Part shown: positions 34,001 to 44,948 of the stretch, piece by piece
Layout of the letters: each line of letters opens with the position of its first letter
How positions within the stretch are numbered: the stretch's first letter is position 1
DNA from: Protaetia brevitarsis
Taxonomy: Eukaryota; Arthropoda; Insecta; Coleoptera; Scarabaeidae
Direction: 5' to 3'
Assembly: GCA_004143645.1 (NCBI GenBank)
Contig: RXPK01000302.1
Coordinates: 2,165,971-2,229,970, forward strand
Length of the DNA: 64,000 bases
Position numbers and translations under genes: made by a program
The notes under the pieces: model-generated
Database searches by the model: none
Told to the model about the DNA's origin: nothing
Seen by the model: only the letters and a program-made list of their open reading frames with translations

Positions 34001-34790
34001 CTTTTTTAGGTGAGGTATGCTTGATAAAATATCTGGCAACATTAATGTGTAATGATCAAGTTGGACTTTCGGTTCGATGGGGCTTCGTATCGGTCAATAG
34101 CATGGAATGGTATTTCGGCCGGGATTCTTCACAGGAAATTTTATAGGAAATTCTCGATGATTATACAGGTCAAAGTATGGATTTATATTATTCAGGTGTT
34201 ATCGATACTTTTTTAGGTAAACACTTTGAGAAACTTTGATATTTCTGAGAGTATGGCATAAAAATCGTTATATGATCAGCCGTCCTCTTTCATAGCCACA
34301 AACAGAATGAGGATTTAAACTAAAATTACCAGTAAACAGCCTTCGATTGTTATCGCTGTCAGGTAAGCTAACATTGAATTCGAATGGATATCAGTAACTG
34401 ACATTAAGATATCGTTACTTACTCTAGTTTGAGGGGAATGCAGCAAAAGTTACCAAATAAACATCCCGAAGAATGAAAAATCTCCCCGAGCAAAATATAA
34501 TAAAAATATATAAAAATATATCAGGTAAGATTTAATTAATTAACATAAAAAATAAAGTTTACATTGTAATTAAGGCTATACTTAGCACCTATTGCTAAGA
34601 TGGTTTATTTTTATACTCATTTTTAACGAATTCAAAATTTGCCTGTAGAGTAGACAACCGAATATGCACTTCAACTTGCAATTACTTCTTGAAAGCTGTT
34701 TTAAATGACTCTATATTATATTCCACACGTCTAATTCCATTACAATATATATAATCCATATTTTCCATCTACCTGTGTAGGTGTTTGGGG
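31071..34790. other. No recognisable gene; long AT-rich stretch
   Basis: No coding pattern in 3.7 kb. It holds one scrap of a dispersed repeat (32855-32925, related to 53480-53540 and 59985-60050) and local palindromes (GAAGCCGGCTTC near 32967; GGGGACAAGTCCCC near 33402). It is the least repeat-like part of the window, so it could hide host intronic or intergenic DNA. Confidence 0.4.
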
Positions 34791-34794
34791 AGTG

Positions 34795-35175
34795 TAGTTC
34801 TCATATTTTTTCCCCATAAATAAATTTCCTCCATTTCCCTTTGTTGTTCCTTGCTTCTTTCCTATCCACTCCCATACGTTCCAGGATTTTGTTGATACTG
34901 TCGTCCCAAGTTGTTATAGGTCTTTTTGCCTCCCATATCTGCTTCACTGGCCTGTCATTGTTCACTCTCACTAAGTGTCGGCACCACATTAGCTGGCTTC
35001 TTTCTATCGTTTTTGATATTTTGGTTCTACCCCATTTGTTCTCTGATCGATCCTTATTTTGTTCTCTCTGGTTACTCGTAATATTCTTCTTAAAAAATTC
35101 ATTTCTGTAGTTTGTATTTTGTCTCATAATTTCTTTGTCAACACCCAGCTCTCTGATCCATACGTAAGCGGTTTA
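34795..35175 (-). pseudogene. LINE ORF2 C-terminal fragment (RTE/CR1-like)
   Basis: The minus strand reads TYGSESWVLTKK, then NFLRRILRVTRENKIR, and in a second frame SKTIERSQLMWCRHLVRVNN, DRPVKQIWEAKRP, TWDDSINKILERMGVD and RNNKGKWRKF. This is the post-RT region common in arthropod LINE polyproteins (pattern YGSE.W...., RL.W.GH..R...DR, W.D.I...). Only this C-terminal part is present, with a frameshift. Confidence 0.72.
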
Positions 35176-35176
35176 T

Positions 35177-36650
35177 CTCTCTGCCGTTTTGGAGCCACCA
35201 ATGAACCATTTGATGGCATTTCTATTCAATTTCAGGATGGTGTTATGATCTCACTCGCTCTTGTTACTAAGCTTTGTGGTGAATTCCTTCACAAAGCATG
35301 TCCCAGGTTTGATCACCGTCAGGAGATCCAAGTCTATGCTTAATCATTTCTTCCTTGAGCATTCTGAGTGTGGTTCTTTTTGCTACGCTCTTTACCTCAA
35401 TAGAGATCTAATACTACATCGATAGCTACCGTTGGGCAAGTTCTCTTAGTCCCAGTTATGCATACCCATTCTAATCTTTGTACTTTCGAGAGGTTAATTT
35501 TCGCGGTGACCAGATTAGCCCTTTTGCTCCAAGCTACTGATGCATAAGTGCTCATTCATTCATTCAAGTTAGGGGGGCACTTGGGCAAGATGCTCATTGT
35601 ACCATCCCTATTGATTCTCTTATTTCCAGCAGCTTGGTATTCTCTATAAAGCCCAGTATCTTGCCCAGTGGAAACTTGAGGAACTTCGAGGGCTCCAATA
35701 GATCTCTCCCGAAGTACTTCTGCCTAAGTACCTTAAGTTCCTCACAAGTACAGATTACATGTAAACTCGTTTCCTCCTGTAGTTCGCATCTTCTACACCA
35801 CGGTTCGCTTACTCGGCCTGTTGTGGTATAGATGCTTTTTTCAGGGACAGTGTCCAGTTACCAACCCAGTAATGGTCTTAACTTCTTTCTTACTGCGCCT
35901 GAGTAGGTTATCAGAGAAACTACCATCCCCATCCCCTAACAGCGTTTTGGTATGAAGTTGACCTTCAGTCGACCTCCATTTCTTTGTACTTTCTGTATCT
36001 AACCAGGTCCAAATCTCCCTTCTTGGCATAAGTGCTGATTGGTCTCACTATCGCTGTATACATCCAAAAGCACTATTTTTCCCTGTAAAGTTTCGCAACA
36101 CCATCAGGGTTTTTTGGCCTTGTTGGTTACTTCAAATTAATGTTTGTTCCATAGAAGTTTATTGTCGAGGGTAAGGCCTACGTATTTAACCTTCGTTCTC
36201 CAATCTATATTTTGCCCATCCATTTTTATGGTTTAAGGATTGGATTTTCTTTTCTTAGTGAACGCTACTAAGGTAGTCTTAGTGGGGTTAACATTAAGTC
36301 CCACCAACTGGCACCATCTTTTCGTAAAGTTTAGTATTCTTTGAACTATGTCACAGAGGGTATTCTCAAATTTGCCTCTTGCGTATATGACAATATCATC
36401 AGCATACCCTTGTCATGCCTATATATACCTACTTAAATTTAATTCTGTGTGTGATGATGAGATGGCATATTCTCAGCAAGGTATGCCCAGATCACTCAGA
36501 TTGCAAAAGAATTCATCTACTATTAAGTTCCACATAAGTGGGGATGTAACTTCACCCTGTGGGCATCCTTTGGTGTTCGTACTAACCGAGATGGTCTTAT
36601 GTTCCACCTCCGCCTCCACCGACCTGGTATTTTTCTAAGTTCATCCAATA
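35177..36650 (-). mobile_element. I-like LINE copy 2 (RT to RNase H), with a nested LINE
   Basis: On the minus strand from 36650: STNTKGCPQGEVTSPLMWNL (RT), VDEFFCNLSDLGIPC, then GYADDIVIYARGKFEN with the YADD motif, VNPTKTTLVAFTKKRKSNP and YVGLTLDNKLLWNKH (thumb). It continues past an insertion (35553-36025) to the region just before RNase H, ending near 35177. It lacks the 3' tail seen in the other copies. A stop and frameshifts inactivate it. Confidence 0.8.
35553..36025 (-). mobile_element. Second LINE tail nested in I-like LINE copy 2, 11-bp TSD
   Basis: GCATAAGTGCT flanks the insert at 35542-35552 and 36026-36036. Comparison with 63470-63510 shows that the host LINE reads straight through here when uninterrupted. 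The insert on the minus strand reads KKEVKTITGLVTGHCP, then a Cys/His knuckle CRRCELQEETSLHVICTCEE, LRQKYFGRDLLEPSKF, and ends in (TGAA)n. It is the C-terminus of an I/R1-type LINE of a different family. Confidence 0.85.
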
Positions 36651-36654
36651 AAAC

Positions 36655-38020
36655 TAAATCAAGTTTCCTATATAACAATTCAAACACCAACATCGATAAT
36701 TCAGAAATGTTATTGTCTTCTTGTCAGCAATTAACGATTTTTTTGGATGGCACGTGTAAGCAAACACCTAGGTAGCATCACTCTGTTAGTGAATCAGGTC
36801 GCGCTTTTGAACACTGTAATATCTTGATTTAATGAGGCACATCAACTCAAATTCCCTACATTTGTTGCACGACATCAAAAGAGAAATGAAAAAAAAAAAT
36901 GTGGCACGAAATCTCCAATAAAGCTGCACGTTAAAATTAATCCTGAAACACGAAATTACATTGGAACAATCCAGCATTGTGAAGGCTATATAGTCTCTTT
37001 CGATACGATAACTCAAAGAATAGCGAATACAGCGGTCATATTTCAAACTACAACGCTAATACAGTATTTGCGAAATAGCTATGTAATTATCTGCCAATTG
37101 ATTACTGCAGCAGAACTTGGCCGCTGGGCTATATTTGATTTAGCGCAGGTTTTTCCGCACAACGGGGCGTTATGTTTATCCCAAGGCGTCTATAATTAAA
37201 TTTCTATTAAACAATAAAGAAAAGAGGCAAGTATTCCGTTACTAGTGTTTTAGTAGGATCGATTCCAAGCAATTACTCATAGAATAAATATTTTGAAATT
37301 TTTTACACGAAATTCACGTTTCAAATACTTCAAGTGTTTATCGAAATTATTAAATGAAATATTTTCATACTTTATTAACTCTTTTTCGTAGTAATGCCAG
37401 CGAAGAATGTGATAGATCAAAAACAATTATCGTATACTATGTATACTCTAAGAAGTCGTAAAAAAATTACACACCATGTCTTGTAAAAATAGTGTTATGT
37501 AATTCTTTACGTGTTAGAATTTAACAGTCAATTTAGCAAAATTATTATAGACGCTTAGATAAAAACAGATTTTTAAGGAAATTCACTTAAAACATTGGAA
37601 AACTGCAATTTCTTGTGTAAAATTACATAGTAACTAGTAAAATAAGGTTACTATTTGTAATTTGCTGTTAATAAATATCATTCAATTATACATTATACAG
37701 TGACTTTTACTTTATTTAAATACAACTGTACCTGCATGAAATACTTCGTATGAAACAAAAAAATATAAATATAAAATAGCTTCCTGCACTTGATTTTCGT
37801 TTTTTACCATTATGTATTATAGTATGCAGGAGTTCATTTGAAAGCCCCACCGAGGGATGCAGGAAGCTATAAGCACTCAAGTAACAGGCTGTCTTTCACA
37901 TATCACAAAAATGATGACCATTCTTCATGGATGCCGGTAAACGGGTTTGATTCCTTTACAATATTTTTGTAACATTTCTGATTGACATCTCGACAGACTG
38001 CAAGTAATTTTTGTGTATAC
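36655..38020. other. No recognisable gene
   Basis: AT-rich with no identifiable coding sequence or clear repeat. Confidence 0.4.
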
Positions 38021-38023
38021 GTA

Positions 38024-39154
38024 TTGCTGTGGCAACCCACATTACCGCGAGTGTATTTTAAGTTGCCTAATATGTCTTGGTTTTCCGTTTTGCTGAATCA
38101 TTGTACCGAGAAATTTTCATAATAATGTTTAGTTGTATTAATTTAGTTAAAAAGTTAATTGTTTGATTTATTTTATTAAGTGTTTAGTTTTTTAAAATTA
38201 ATTTGGTTCATTTTGATGTCTAGCGGTTGCTAGTCTATTTAATGTTTGTTCTACTAGATTTTGTCGGTGAATTGTGCGTTGTTCGTGTTGTTACGACTGC
38301 GCTGTAGAAGTTTGTTCGAGAGTTCCTTGGTAGACGTTAGTGTGAGTACTTGTATTTTTAAAACTTTGCTGCCATTTTGTTTATTCATTTGATATAGAGA
38401 TTTGATAAATTATCTTTTTAATATTCTATCCATCAAGGAATTCGCTTTATAATAATTGTTATTATATTGATGTGTGCACATTATAGATATAAGATCATTT
38501 ATTTTTTCGTGCAGGAAGATATATTTTAGTTTTAATTCCGTCATTATAGTTTTAAGAGTTAAATTTTTCCATTATTATATTTTTCTGATTCAGTTTTATT
38601 TTATCTATCACCTCGGTTTGGGTGAGGAGCTTGCATTTAAATTTTTCTTTTGTTATTTACTAGAAATTGTCCACGAATTTAGTTTGTGTTAATTTGAAAC
38701 CACGTGCATTGTATATATAGGTATATATTGGATTATCTTCCTGAATAACATTTATATAGGAAATAGCATTGTCCTATTCTATTTTAGAATCACGTGCAGT
38801 TTTTAAATTTAGGCCAGAACCCTCAATTTTCTGCAAAAATTGTATTTAACCCTTTTTGAATAAATTTTGATTGTTAATTAGCATCTTTGGGTTAAAAATT
38901 CTGTTCTTTTATTTTAAATTAAACCTTTTCAATTTTTCGGGTATTTAAGAAAGTCCGATTTCATTCACTCACAATTTACTTTTCGTGGTTAGATTCAAGT
39001 TTTAATTCGCGAGGGTAACTCTGAGGTTAATTGTTCTTTTACGCCCTTAGTAATTTTATCCGTTGAGCTAGCTAATTTAATTTTTTTTTTCTTCGTCATT
39101 TTTAAAGTTTCATTTTCTTTTGCAAGTTCACTTATTACAGTCAGTACACAGCAG
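38024..39154. mobile_element. Non-autonomous DNA element, TTGCTGTG ends, TA TSD (copy 2)
   Basis: TA (38022-38023) precedes TTGCTGTGGCAACCC, and CACAGCAG precedes TA (39155-39156). Blocks shared with 8527-9598 in the same order include TATCACCTCG, ACCACGTG.ATT, TTAGGCCAG.AC and TATCCGTTGAGCTAG. At 1131 bp it is slightly longer than copy 1. No transposase is seen. Confidence 0.8.
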
Positions 39155-39403
39155 TATGTATGTGTAGAAAGTTGTTTTATTTCTATGTATGTAAATTTAA
39201 ATATGTGTGGACTCCTCTTACATCTTCGCTGCGGAATTGTTAAAAAATAATGCATTCCACTATCAATTACCGTAATCAAAGGATTACCAGTTCTCACTAG
39301 CTACCATTGCCACTATAAACTAGAGTCGCTAACCTCCCGACTCTTATTTTCACAGCCAACTGCCCTCCTCTGCTGCCTAATCAACAACCCCCACTACTGC
39401 CAA

Positions 39404-39560
39404 TTGTTCTATCAACTACCTTTCCCACCGCCAAATATCTCCCCACCTCTACCACCGCCAACTACGATCTTCACCACCACCGCCAACTACGCCGCTATTA
39501 CCAACTACCACCCCACCAACTATCCTCCACCACCACCAACTATCCCTAGGTACTTTTCTC
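39404..39560. repeat. Pyrimidine-rich CCACCAACTA-type low-complexity tract
   Basis: Irregular repeats of CCRCCAACTAC. The Pro/Thr/Tyr-rich plus-strand frame here is a by-product of the repeat. Confidence 0.7.
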
Positions 39561-39788
39561 CCTCTAAGTTCAAACCAAAACAAAATAGGTCCTAAACGAC
39601 AGGACCGGATTACTAAAACTAAGAAACTTAACAACCGAAAGAAAAGTCAGTTCACCAGTGACCTAAAGATGACGCCATTAAACTAAATGGATGCCGGCTA
39701 ACGCTACTGTTTGTGAACCCCTTTTCAGGAAAATATCTATGCAACGAATACTTCTCCTTTCAGCTTCAGGTAAAACAGAAAATGCACT

Positions 39789-40618
39789 CGATATTTGATA
39801 TTCCTCACGTGACAATATCCCACAACAAACGTGGTAACTAATAAAACTTTCACGGAGCGAACTAACAAAGTGTGTGGTGTTTTAGAAAGCCTGTGTACGT
39901 CTCTTCGCTTACCAAGCGGACAAAAACGGAAAATGCGTAACGTTAATCAAATTATATTACATTCTAAGTATCCAATGAATGTTATATGTGAAGGTTAGAT
40001 GAGAGTAATAAAACTCGTTCTTTCTAATCCTTCTTATCTAACCTTCGTTAATCAAATTAGTCACTGACAAACTAACAATGCGGAGTAATTCACGCAAAAG
40101 AAAATGCTTTAATGCATGAAACTTGAACTAATAATTGAACAATAAAAAGCTATTTTGACGGACAATGAATTACTAATTAATTTGGAAATAAATAACGAAA
40201 ATGAGACATTTGATGTTCCTCACGTGACAATATCGCACAACAAACGTAGTAACTAATAAAACTTTCACGGAGCGAACTACAGAGCGTGTGGTGTTTTTAC
40301 AAGCCTGTGTACGTCTCTTCGCTTACCAAGCGGACGAAAACGGAAAATGCGTAACGTTAATCAAATTATATTACATTCTAAGTATCCAATGAACGTTATA
40401 TGTGAAGGTTAGATAAGAGTAATAAAACTCGTTCTTTCTAATCCTTCTTATCTCACCTTCGTTAATCAAATTAGTCACTGACAAACTAACAATGCGAAGT
40501 AATTCACGCAAAAGAAAATGTTTTAATGCATGAAACTTGAACTAATAATTGAACAATAAAAAGCTATTTTGACGGACAATGAATTACTGATAATTTGGAA
40601 AGGTATAACAAAAATGGG
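39789..40618. repeat. Direct tandem duplication of ~415 bp (two copies)
   Basis: The landmark CCTCACGTGACAATATC is at 39803 and 40218, and the following ~400 bp match almost base for base. Each unit includes a small inverted repeat (AAGGTTAGAT with ATCTAACCTT) and AAGCGGACAAAAACGG. A degenerate start of a third unit (ATCACGTGAC) appears at 40635. High identity implies recent duplication. Confidence 0.88.
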
Positions 40619-40955
40619 ACATTACTTTTGACTATCACGTGACTAAAGATGCGTTGGAACCAGCAAGTAGTACGAAACTTAGCTGCTAGATGGCGTTACA
40701 GGGTCGCAATCTTTAATTAAAATCTCTAAATGAAACGATCGCATTCCCACGGCAACAATATATTTATGCATTTTAAAATCCTGTGTAACTAAATTTAATG
40801 TATTCATAATATAGTTGGGTTGTTTTAATATCGTGCAAAACCCTATGCCTATCTCAACTAAATTTCTTACATCACTTTTATAAGAAAAAAAAAAGTAATA
40901 ACTGCAGGTAAAGAGAATCCCGAATTTCCCATAGTTGACCAATTCAACTCTCAAT

Positions 40956-40980
40956 ATAATAAATAAATAAATAAATAAAT
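40956..40980. repeat. (AAAT)n microsatellite
   Basis: About six AAAT units lie just outside the giant inverted-repeat element. Confidence 0.8.
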
Positions 40981-41036
40981 GTGGGTAAGAGCTATTGAAG
41001 TAAGTGGGTAATGCAAGACATTATTTTTAGATAGTA

Positions 41037-42780
41037 CACTTCTCACAGGAAAAATCGGGACACTAGCAATCGTGAATTTTAAAATTTCTTGGGTGTAAAT
41101 GCAGCTTTCAGAGGATATATGCACTTATCAAAGCCATAAATCACTTTTTTGTGTGTATTATTGCGATTAAAGGAAAAATTTAAACAGAAATATATATAGA
41201 GAAAAAGGTTTATCATTAAATAAACACATTAGAATTTCGGTGGCGGTATTTCCTTAGAAATACCAAATACGGAAATATTAATGCAAAAAAAATACATAAC
41301 AAATAAAAGGCCTCTTGAGTAGACGGCACCATTTAGAAATACACATATATGTATTTAACTTGTTTGATGTTATGTAGAGATAATTCTTTTTTTTTTAGAA
41401 AACATATGGGGATGGGATTTTAAAATCATATTACCTATTACTATGACTTGCTTAGTTTGATTTATGCCCGCAAGTAATACTTTAGCAATAGACAATATGT
41501 CAATCAGCCTCCTGAGTTTTTGGATAAAGTGATTTTCACATTGATTAATTACACTAGTATTGATGTATTCATTATTGTTGTTGTTTAGTATTCGTAAATA
41601 TTGTATTAATACAAAATATTTTTCTATGTTTTAAAAAAATTACCAAAAACAGTTTAAGATTATTTATAACATTTTTACAGCAATTAATTTCGCAAAGAAA
41701 TTATTTATTTTTATTAACCCTCTGTTTATTGTATTTTCAAGAAATATATCTTAACTGTCGCCTGTGTAATCCAATGTCGTTCTATTTTATTGAAATATAG
41801 CAAACACTTTTAGTCTGTAACACACCTTCAGGCAGTAGCAACGAAAACGTCTTAAATACATTTAATACTTTTTGAAATTCAAAAATAAATATTTTAGCAC
41901 TAACTGAGATTTACGAACAATATGCTTTCTTACAATGTTTGTTATGTAGTATAAATCCAATAATATTTTTAAATAATTGTTAATAACCTGTCCTTTTGTA
42001 AAGAGATCCAGTGTTGGCCATATCTCAAGAAAATAGATCAACGACGTCAGATTACACAGGCGATAGCTAAAATATATTTCCTGAAAATACAATAAACGGA
42101 GGGTTCATAAAATAAATAATTTCTTTGCAAACTAATTGCTTTATTTAAGAATTTTATAAATAATCTTAAACCTGTTTTTTTTTTATAGATAGAAGGAAAC
42201 TTTATAGTAATACAATATTTAAGAATATTAAACAACAATAGTAATTAATACATCAATAATAGTGTAGTCAATAAATCTGTGAAAATCACATTATCCCAAA
42301 ACTGAGGAGTCTGACTGACATACTGTCTTTTGCTAAACTAATACTCGTCAGCATAAATCCAAGTAACTAATATCAAAGCAGCACTAACAAGTAACATAAT
42401 ATTAAATAAGAAAGTTCCATCACCACGTTTTCTTAAAAAAAGAATTATCTTTACATAACATCAAACAAGTTAAATACATATATATTTCTAAATGAAGCCG
42501 TTTATGCAAGAGTTCTTTTGTTGTTTATGTATCTTTTTTCATTGGTATTTCTAAGGAAACGCCGCCACCGAAACTCTGATTTGTTTATTCTACACATAAA
42601 CCTTTTTCTCTCTATATATTTTTCTGTTTAAATTTCTATTCGTTACCTTTGATCCAGTAATATACTAATTAAGTGATTTATGGCTGTGATAAGTGAATAC
42701 GTCCTCCGAAAGTTGCATTTACAATCAAAAAATTCTAAAATTCTGAATTGCTGGTGTCCCGATTTTTCCTGTGAGAAGTG
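41037..42780. mobile_element. Giant inverted-repeat element (~775-bp arms), TA TSD
   Basis: Almost the whole element is an imperfect palindrome. Left arm 41037-41812 pairs with right arm 42005-42780, with a ~190-bp spacer. Tips read CACTTCTCACAGGAAAAATC inward from both sides and are flanked by TA (41035-41036, 42781-42782). Matching landmarks include TTTCGGTGGCGGTATTTCC with GGAAACGCCGCCACCGAAA, and AACTTGTTTGATGTTATGTA with its inverse. Arm identity looks like 80-85% by eye. No transposase is seen. It is a foldback-type non-autonomous element or an inverted dimer. Confidence 0.85.
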
Positions 42781-42782
42781 TA

Positions 42783-44060
42783 CATCAGCGTATAAAAGTA
42801 ACCTGTTATCAAAGGATCGTCACTAAACACAATATAAGCAAGTTTTAGCAAGTAGCGAGAAAAGGAGTGCGCATGCTTCAAGATTTACGATTACTTCTAT
42901 GCAGTATAAGAGAAATATTTTTCCTTTCGAAATAATATTTATTTAAAGCACGCCGGTTTGGATAGACGAAACCTTTTACACTAGGTTTTTGCATCATTTT
43001 GTTATACATCCCCAATTGAAGAATATATCGCGAGTTTTCATTCCAACTTTGACATATCAGAAGCAGTAAAAGAAATAGTACCTATGTATTACCACTTCAC
43101 CTTTCCTTTTTAACGACTGAAGAGAGTAATATAATTTTAAATTACAACATAGTAATAACACACACTGAAAATGCGACGTTTAACTTTCGTCCGTATAAGT
43201 CATGCACCAAAACAACCACAGGCCTCTATGCAAATGCTATCGAACCGTTTTGCCCGCGTCTGTTGCCCTTGCCGGTTGCGCCGCGCCACGTCCTGCCGGA
43301 TAGCTTTAGGTTTTTCGTGATACGGACTCATTCGTCAAGCGGATACGAAACGCAACCCTCTCATTCCCCCCACCTTTCCCGCGGCTCAACGCGATGTAAA
43401 TTGTGAAACGGAACGTACGAAATGAATGTTACAGTCGAGAAATTAAAACTTTTCGTGAAATTAAGGCGCCCCCCCTGGTGGCCGAAACAGTTGGCATATG
43501 CATATATCATGTGTGTTTCACGCGTTCAAGTTTACATTTTCGTCGGAAATGATTTCTTGCTGAAGTTAAATATGAGGCCTTTGCATATACACTGTAAACT
43601 TCTTCAACTAGTTAATGGTCATTGACAGGAAGCCATTTTTCAATACAGATAAAATAATACAATTTTCTTAAAACTCGGTAGGCCCGTCAAGGAAGAATTT
43701 TCTCATAAAATGTCTTCTATAAAGTTTATATAATGGATTCGACAGACAATATTTTCTAAGAATAAATGTGATATTACTGATACTTTAAAAAATAACTATA
43801 ACACATTACTTGAACTGGCAGAATGCCAACAGGCGGGACTCATAGTCTATTGTAGGAATCACCACGCTATCAAGAGCAATGAAAGGGGAATAACACTAAG
43901 AACGGACGCGAGTTTCTCCCTATCATGCGTCATCAGCGTTCCTCCGCGTGTATAAACCCACTTTCATCACACCTCAAGCTTTACATACAATCATCCATTA
44001 GGTGGAAAGAGTTCACCTTGCGCGCCCCCTAGGAGCCACATGCCAAACTCTCACCCGCAA
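42783..44060. other. No recognised gene; GC-rich patch at 43190-43480
   Basis: The patch (GCCCTTGCCGGTTGCGCCGC and around) is clearly GC-richer than the surroundings and could be a CpG-rich promoter or exon. I see no convincing coding frame there. Confidence 0.35.
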
Positions 44061-44215
44061 GCGTCCGTAGCATAAAGCTGGCAGTGCAGTCATTGATGTA
44101 GCTCGGATAATTCATGGACTATCAGTTCCGCTAGATGGTCATAAACTTATCCCTGTCTGTTTTACCTTCCTGTTTTTGTTTTATTACTTTGTTGTACTTT
44201 ACTAAATCATAATTA

Positions 44216-44948
44216 ATGCCTCTATGTGCTTGTTGCAACGGTTCTGCTGAACCCCACAAAGTCGTTAATTGCTGCATTTGCACGAAAGCATATAAAATCG
44301 AATGTGTCGATATTTCTAACGCGGAAGCAAGGAAAATACATCAGAGAACGGGTCTTTCATGGTCATGTTCAAATTGTGCGAAAATTGGGAATGATTTGAA
44401 TAGCCTTAAAGCACTAATTGTCTCTCTCCAAGAAGATATTATAGCTTTAAAGGAGGGCTCCCATCGTCAAAACTCTTCGCTGTTGGATACGGAACGGATT
44501 GTGCAGGAGGTGGCAGAAAGAGAAAAAACGTAAAACTAGTATTGTAGTATTTGGTGCTAAGGAAGCGATATGTCGCACGAACGCGGAACTACTTGGAAGG
44601 GATGTGGGGCTTGTCAATGGTCTGTTATCGGATATGAAGATTGATTATACTGTAGATAAGGTTATAAGATTGGGAAAGTTTGATATTACCAATCAGATTC
44701 GTTGCCGCCCATTGAAATTCTCTTTGTCTTCTGAAGCTGCTGTTTTTGAAGCTTTAAAGGCATATAAGGAAATTAAAACCGTCGATAAATACAGTGGTAT
44801 ATCTATATTTCGAGATCGTACACCTATGCAGATTCAACTTTATAAAAGCGTGAAGTCTGAATTGAATAATCGTCTGGAAGATGGGGAGACTAATCTACGA
44901 ATAAAGTACAAAAATGGCATACCACAGATAATATCCTCGGAAAACTAA
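44216..44948 (+). pseudogene. LINE ORF1 protein: PHD-like finger plus RNA-binding part
   Basis: The start ATG at 44216 begins MPLCACCNGSAEPHKVVNCC. CACC, CCIC, EC and WSCSNC give a C-rich finger like the PHD finger of CR1-group ORF1 proteins; the usual zinc-binding His position reads Lys (AYKIEC). A coiled-coil-like segment (SLKALIVSLQEDIIALKEG) follows. A one-base shift near 44520-44530 leads into KTSIVVFGAKE, NGLLSDMKIDYTVDKVIRLG and FRDRTPMQIQLYKSVKSELN, an RRM/CTD-like nucleic-acid-binding region. It stops at 44946-44948, overlapping ORF2. ORF1 proteins package the element RNA. Confidence 0.78.

Noticed and set aside
39404..39595. Pro/Thr/Tyr-rich 63-codon frame
   Set aside because: By-product of the CCACCAACTA low-complexity tract.
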